DNA from: Pseudomonas sp. DY-1
GTDB lineage: Bacteria > Pseudomonadota > Gammaproteobacteria > Pseudomonadales > Pseudomonadaceae
Assembly (NCBI RefSeq): GCF_003626975.1
Contig: NZ_CP032616.1
Location: 3,472,001-3,536,000 of the forward strand
Direction of reading: 5' to 3'
Length of the DNA: 64,000 nucleotides
Of this stretch, positions 60,596 to 64,000 are shown piece by piece. The notes under the pieces were generated by a model, which saw nothing but the letters and a program-made list of their open reading frames with translations, was not told the origin of the DNA and did not search any database. Within the stretch, counting starts at the first letter, position 1, and each line of letters opens with the position of its first letter. The position numbers and the translations under genes are program-made.

Positions 60596-61551
60596 TGAGC
60601 GCCCAGAGCCAGGTCGCCGCCCCGAGCGAGCAGGTCGTGCGTCAGGCCATCCACTGGATGATGCGTCTGCGCGGCAGCGGCGATGTCGACCTGCAAAAGG
60701 CTTGCGAGCACTGGCGCGGGCAGGAGGTCGAGCACGAACTGGCCTGGCAACGGGTGCAGCAACTCGACCGTGAACTCGGGCTGGCCATGCCCGGAGCCGG
60801 CCTGGTGCTGGACAACGCCCGCGCTGGACTGCGTCGACGCCAGGCACTCAAGCTGCTCTCCGGCGCTGCCGTCGGGGGCGCGGCCTTCTGGCTGACCCGC
60901 GACATCACCCCCTGGGAGCGATTGACCGCCGACCTCGCCACCGCCACAGGCGAGCGTCGAGGCCTGGCGCTGGCCGACGGCAGTCAGCTGCAACTGAACA
61001 CCGATTCGGCTGTGGATATCCGCTTCGACTCCCGGCAACGGCTGATCGAGTTGCGCCGCGGCGAGATCCTCGTCAGCAGCGCCATCCAGCCCACACCGAT
61101 GCGAGTACGCACCGCCCACGCCCAGGTGGAAGCCCAGGCCGCGCGTTTCGTGCTGCGGCAGGGCAAGGCGGCATCGCGACTCAGCGTATTGCAGGGCAGC
61201 GTGACGCTGGCCCCGTCCAGCGGCCTGTCGAAACAGGTCATCGAAGCAGGCCAGAGTTTCGACGTCACCCACGAAATCATCCGACAGGTGCAGCGCCCGA
61301 ACATGGAAGCGGGTGCCTGGGTCGAAGGCCTGATCGTCACCCGTGACATGCGTCTGGCGGATTTTCTCGCGGAGGTGGGGCGCTATCGTCACGGTCGTCT
61401 GGCCTGCGCCGAGGCTATTGCCAACCGGCGCCTGTCCGGTGTGTTCCGCCTGGACGACACCGACAAGCTGTTGGCGCTGCTGCCGCGCACCCTGCCCGTG
61501 GAACTGCACTACCGCACCCGCTGGTGGGTGACGGTGGAGGAGAGGGTTTAA
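60595..61551 (+). CDS. FecR-family anti-sigma regulator
   Basis: 318 residues. N-terminal cytoplasmic DUF4880 domain (QVVRQAIHWMMRLRGSGDVD, HELAWQRVQQLDREL), a membrane-spanning helix (LKLLSGAAVGGAAFWL, about 83-98), and a periplasmic FecR domain (RRGLALADGSQLQLNTDSAV, RGEILVSS). It relays the signal from the TonB receptor's N-terminal domain to the FecI-type sigma factor. Gene order sigma-fecR-receptor is the standard cell-surface-signalling unit. Confidence 0.92.
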   Translation: MSAQSQVAAPSEQVVRQAIHWMMRLRGSGDVDLQKACEHWRGQEVEHELAWQRVQQLDRELGLAMPGAGLVLDNARAGLRRRQALKLLSGAAVGGAAFWLTRDITPWERLTADLATATGERRGLALADGSQLQLNTDSAVDIRFDSRQRLIELRRGEILVSSAIQPTPMRVRTAHAQVEAQAARFVLRQGKAASRLSVLQGSVTLAPSSGLSKQVIEAGQSFDVTHEIIRQVQRPNMEAGAWVEGLIVTRDMRLADFLAEVGRYRHGRLACAEAIANRRLSGVFRLDDTDKLLALLPRTLPVELHYRTRWWVTVEERV

Positions 61552-61560
61552 TCCCGAATG

Positions 61561-61686
61561 TTCGCGATTGAGATCGCTCCCACAGGCGCACGACCCAGGC
61601 TCTTGTAGGAGCAAATTGATTCGCGAAACAGGCCGCTCCCGTGGGGCAGCTGCGCCGCCCTTGGCGATTGAAATCGCCCCTGCAAG
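61561..61686. repeat. Cluster of three degenerate AATTCATTCGC-family repeats
   Basis: Three partial copies: TTCGCGATTGAGATCGCTCC-CACAG (61561-61585), TGTAGGAGCAAATTGATTCG with GCGAAACAGGCCGCTCC (61604-61645), and GGCGATTGAAATCGCCCC-TGCAAG (61661-61686). They separate fecR from the receptor gene. Confidence 0.6.
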
Positions 61687-61801
61687 TACTGCCGCGCCCT
61701 GGTCTCCCGAACAATCTTCATTTTTTCTGGCGGGTTTTCCCGCCTGCGCCGGCAAAGGGAATGAATCCCATTAACCTTTGCCGATGCCCACGGATGCTTT
61801 C

Positions 61802-64000
61802 ATGACCCCACCCCGCGCTTCCCGCCTTGCCCTTTCCATTCGTGGCGCCCTGCTGTCCGCCGCCCTTGCCGCACCGTTGCTGCCCTGCTCAGCCATTGCC
61901 GACGAGGCTGCCGCAGTGGCCAGCCGCAGCTACGCCATTCCCGCCGGGGCCCTCGACGAAGCGCTGAACCGCTTCGCTCGCGAGGCGGGCATCAACCTCT
62001 CTGCCACTCCGGAGCAGACCCGCGGCCTGAGCACCAGCGGTCTGGATGGCTCCTGGTCGGTGCAAGCCGGTCTGGCGCGGCTGCTCGAAGGGACCTCGCT
62101 GCAAGCCGAAAACCTTGGCGGCGGTAGCTTCGTGCTGCGTGAGATACCGGCCGGCAGCGCGCTGGAAGTGCCCAGCACCCAGGTGTTCGCCCTGGGCAAC
62201 GCACTGGGCAGCGAGGACGGCTACCTGGCCACCCACAGCCAGATCGCCACCAAGACCAGCAAGTCGTTGATGGAAACGTCGCAGACCGTGTCGGTGATCA
62301 CTCGCGAGCAGATCGACGACCAGGGATCCAGGACCGTCCAGCAATCCATGCGCTACACGCCCGGCATCTTCACCGGCCAGGTGGGTGCTTCGAACCGCTA
62401 CGACTACATCGTCATGCGCGGCTTCGCCGACAACAGCGTCGACAACGTCTACCTCGACGGCCTGAAAACCATGGGCGACAGCGGCACCTTCAGCTCGATG
62501 CAGGTGGACCCGTATTTCCTCGAGCGCATCGACGTGCTCAAGGGCCCTTCCTCGGTGCTCTATGGCCGCAGCTTGCCGGGCGGTCTGGTGGCACTGACCA
62601 GCAAGAAGCCGCTGTACGAGGACTACCACCAGGTGCAGGCCACCGTGGGCAACATGAACCAGAAAGGCGTGGGCTTCGACTTCAGCGGCCCGCTGGATGA
62701 GGAGAAGCGCATCGCCTACCGCCTGGTGGGCCTGGGCAAGGGTGGTGACACGCAGTTCGACCATACCAAGGACGAGCGCTACGCGATCGCTCCGACCCTG
62801 GCCATCGACTTCAGCGAAGACACCACCCTGACCCTGCAGGGCTACCTGCAGCATGACCCCAATGGCGGCTACCACAGCGGTGTACCGGCCGACGGCAGCC
62901 TGTTCCAGCACAACGGCCGGCGTATCAGCCGCGAGTTCTTCGACGGTGAACCTGGACTGGACGACTTCGACCGCACCCAGCGCATGTTCGGCTACCAGCT
63001 GGAGCACCGCTTCAACGACGTCTGGAGCGCCCGGCAGAACTTCCGCTACCTGAGTTCGGACGTCGACCTGTCGCAGGTCTATGGCTATCAGTGGACCGCC
63101 CCCGACAGCAACGAACTGAACCGCTACTTCTCCGGTGCCAGCGAAGCGCTGGATGCCTACATCATCGATAACATGGTGCAGGCCGAATTCGACTGGGGCA
63201 GCACCCGCCACACCTTGCTCACCGGCCTCGACTACCAGCGCCGCAAGACCCGTGTGGACTGGACCTCTGGCGTTTCCACGCCGCTCAACGCCTTCGACCC
63301 GGTATATGGCAACGAGAGCCTGAGTTTCCTCTCCGAAGACAACCACACCCGCCGTCTGGAGCAGACCGGCCTGTACCTTCAGGACCTGATAGACGTCGAC
63401 CAGTGGCGCTTCTCCCTCGGCATGCGCCAGGACTGGGTAGACGTCTCCGACGAGAACCGCACCGCGCAAACCAAGAGCGACGAGCAATGGAGCAAGTTCA
63501 CCGGCCGCGCCGGCGTGCTCTATCTCTTCGAGAACGGCATCGCGCCCTACATCAGCTACTCCGAGTCGTTCAACCCGAACGCTTACTCCGATGCATCCGG
63601 CAAGGCTCTGGCCCCCACCGAAGGCAAGCAGTGGGAAGCCGGGCTGAAGTTCCAGCCCGAAGGCAGCAACAGCATGTACACCGCCTCGGTGTTCCATATC
63701 ACCCAGGAGAACGTCGCCTCCAAGCTGCCGCAGGACAACTTCTATACGTCGGTAGGCAAGGTGCGCTCCAAGGGTATCGAACTGGAGGCTCACACCCAGG
63801 TCACCGACAACTTCAAGGTCCTGGCCAGCTACACCTACACCGACATCACCTACGCCAAATCGCTCGACGGCAACCAGGGCAATACCCCAAACCAGGCGCC
63901 CAAGCACATGGCGTCCATCTGGGGTGACTACAACTTCAACGCTGGCGCTCTCGACGGCCTGCGCACCGGCCTCGGCGTGCGCTACGTCGGCAAGACCTGG
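61802..64000 (+). CDS. TonB-dependent siderophore receptor with signalling (STN) domain, 3'-truncated by the window edge
   Basis: 733 codons are visible and the frame is still open at the end. Signal peptide about 1-33 (cut after AIA), STN signalling domain about 45-115 (SYAIPAGALDEALNRFAREA), plug domain from about 150 (TSKSLMETSQTVSVITREQI, MRGFADNSVDNVYLDGLK, ERIDVLKGPSSVLYG) and then barrel strands. This is a FpvA/FoxA/FiuA-type transducer. Together with the upstream sigma factor and FecR it should sense and import one ferric siderophore, probably a xenosiderophore; the ligand is unknown. The start has only a weak ribosome binding site. Confidence 0.93.
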   Translation, partial: MTPPRASRLALSIRGALLSAALAAPLLPCSAIADEAAAVASRSYAIPAGALDEALNRFAREAGINLSATPEQTRGLSTSGLDGSWSVQAGLARLLEGTSLQAENLGGGSFVLREIPAGSALEVPSTQVFALGNALGSEDGYLATHSQIATKTSKSLMETSQTVSVITREQIDDQGSRTVQQSMRYTPGIFTGQVGASNRYDYIVMRGFADNSVDNVYLDGLKTMGDSGTFSSMQVDPYFLERIDVLKGPSSVLYGRSLPGGLVALTSKKPLYEDYHQVQATVGNMNQKGVGFDFSGPLDEEKRIAYRLVGLGKGGDTQFDHTKDERYAIAPTLAIDFSEDTTLTLQGYLQHDPNGGYHSGVPADGSLFQHNGRRISREFFDGEPGLDDFDRTQRMFGYQLEHRFNDVWSARQNFRYLSSDVDLSQVYGYQWTAPDSNELNRYFSGASEALDAYIIDNMVQAEFDWGSTRHTLLTGLDYQRRKTRVDWTSGVSTPLNAFDPVYGNESLSFLSEDNHTRRLEQTGLYLQDLIDVDQWRFSLGMRQDWVDVSDENRTAQTKSDEQWSKFTGRAGVLYLFENGIAPYISYSESFNPNAYSDASGKALAPTEGKQWEAGLKFQPEGSNSMYTASVFHITQENVASKLPQDNFYTSVGKVRSKGIELEAHTQVTDNFKVLASYTYTDITYAKSLDGNQGNTPNQAPKHMASIWGDYNFNAGALDGLRTGLGVRYVGKTW

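Noticed and set aside
61889..63907. 672-codon open frame on the minus strand
   Set aside because: It is antisense to the clearly coding TonB receptor; long antisense frames are expected in GC-rich DNA with strong third-position bias. The translation shows no domain.

Overview
This window is chromosomal DNA from a Pseudomonas-type gammaproteobacterium. It is GC-rich. Its gene order closely follows two blocks I know from P. aeruginosa: xseB-ispA-dxs through the riboflavin cluster, nrdR, the zinc operon and oprG, and the aerobic cobalamin cluster around cobN. Species cannot be fixed from this alone. The phenol hydroxylase operon and many dispersed palindromic repeats point to an environmental, aromatic-degrading pseudomonad.

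Layout. 1-1.9 kb: right-hand end of an integrated element, with a truncated tyrosine recombinase and a two-gene unit (Panacea/DUF4065 antitoxin-like protein plus small membrane protein). A LexA-type box sits inside a promoter of this unit. 2-3.3 kb: small membrane protein and an RlmI-like methyltransferase. 3.6-12.4 kb: phenol module. It has dmpKLMNOP and an outer-membrane channel on the minus strand, then divergent dmpR and catA. Both dmpK and catA have sigma-54 promoters with DmpR/XylR-type upstream sites, so phenol to catechol to cis,cis-muconate appears co-regulated. No meta-cleavage genes are present. 12.6-22.8 kb: lipoprotein, TauE/SafE permease, xseB, ispA, then a PAP2 phosphatase, a single-chain acyl-CoA carboxylase and an alpha/beta hydrolase lying between ispA and dxs. 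23-32.7 kb, minus strand: btuF-like, ribA, retropepsin, periplasmic binding protein, pgpA, thiL, nusB, ribH, ribBX, riboflavin synthase (with FMN riboswitch and a leader ORF), ribD, nrdR. 32.8-39.5 kb: lipoprotein, methyltransferase, thioredoxin/TPR protein, Zur-type zinc operon, oprG. 39.5-41.4 kb: two sugar-nucleotide enzymes.

41.4-60 kb is a cobalamin (B12) region. cobM, cobE and the cobalt transporter cbtAB face cobW-cobN across two back-to-back cobalamin riboswitches. A DAHP synthase with an aromatic-amino-acid attenuator and a ChlI/ChlD chelatase pair follow. Then a ferredoxin, cobK and cobL (minus) face cobG-cobH-cobI-cobJ (plus) behind a third cobalamin riboswitch. 60-64 kb: a FecI-type sigma factor, FecR anti-sigma factor and TonB receptor with a signalling domain, cut by the window end.

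The most interesting points are the LexA-box PanA-type toxin-antitoxin candidate, the catA sigma-54 promoter whose activator site lies inside the 3' end of dmpR, the tandem aromatic leader peptides upstream of the DAHP synthase, the leader ORF overlapping riboflavin synthase, and the three cobalamin riboswitches. I saw no tRNA, rRNA, CRISPR array or complete insertion sequence.
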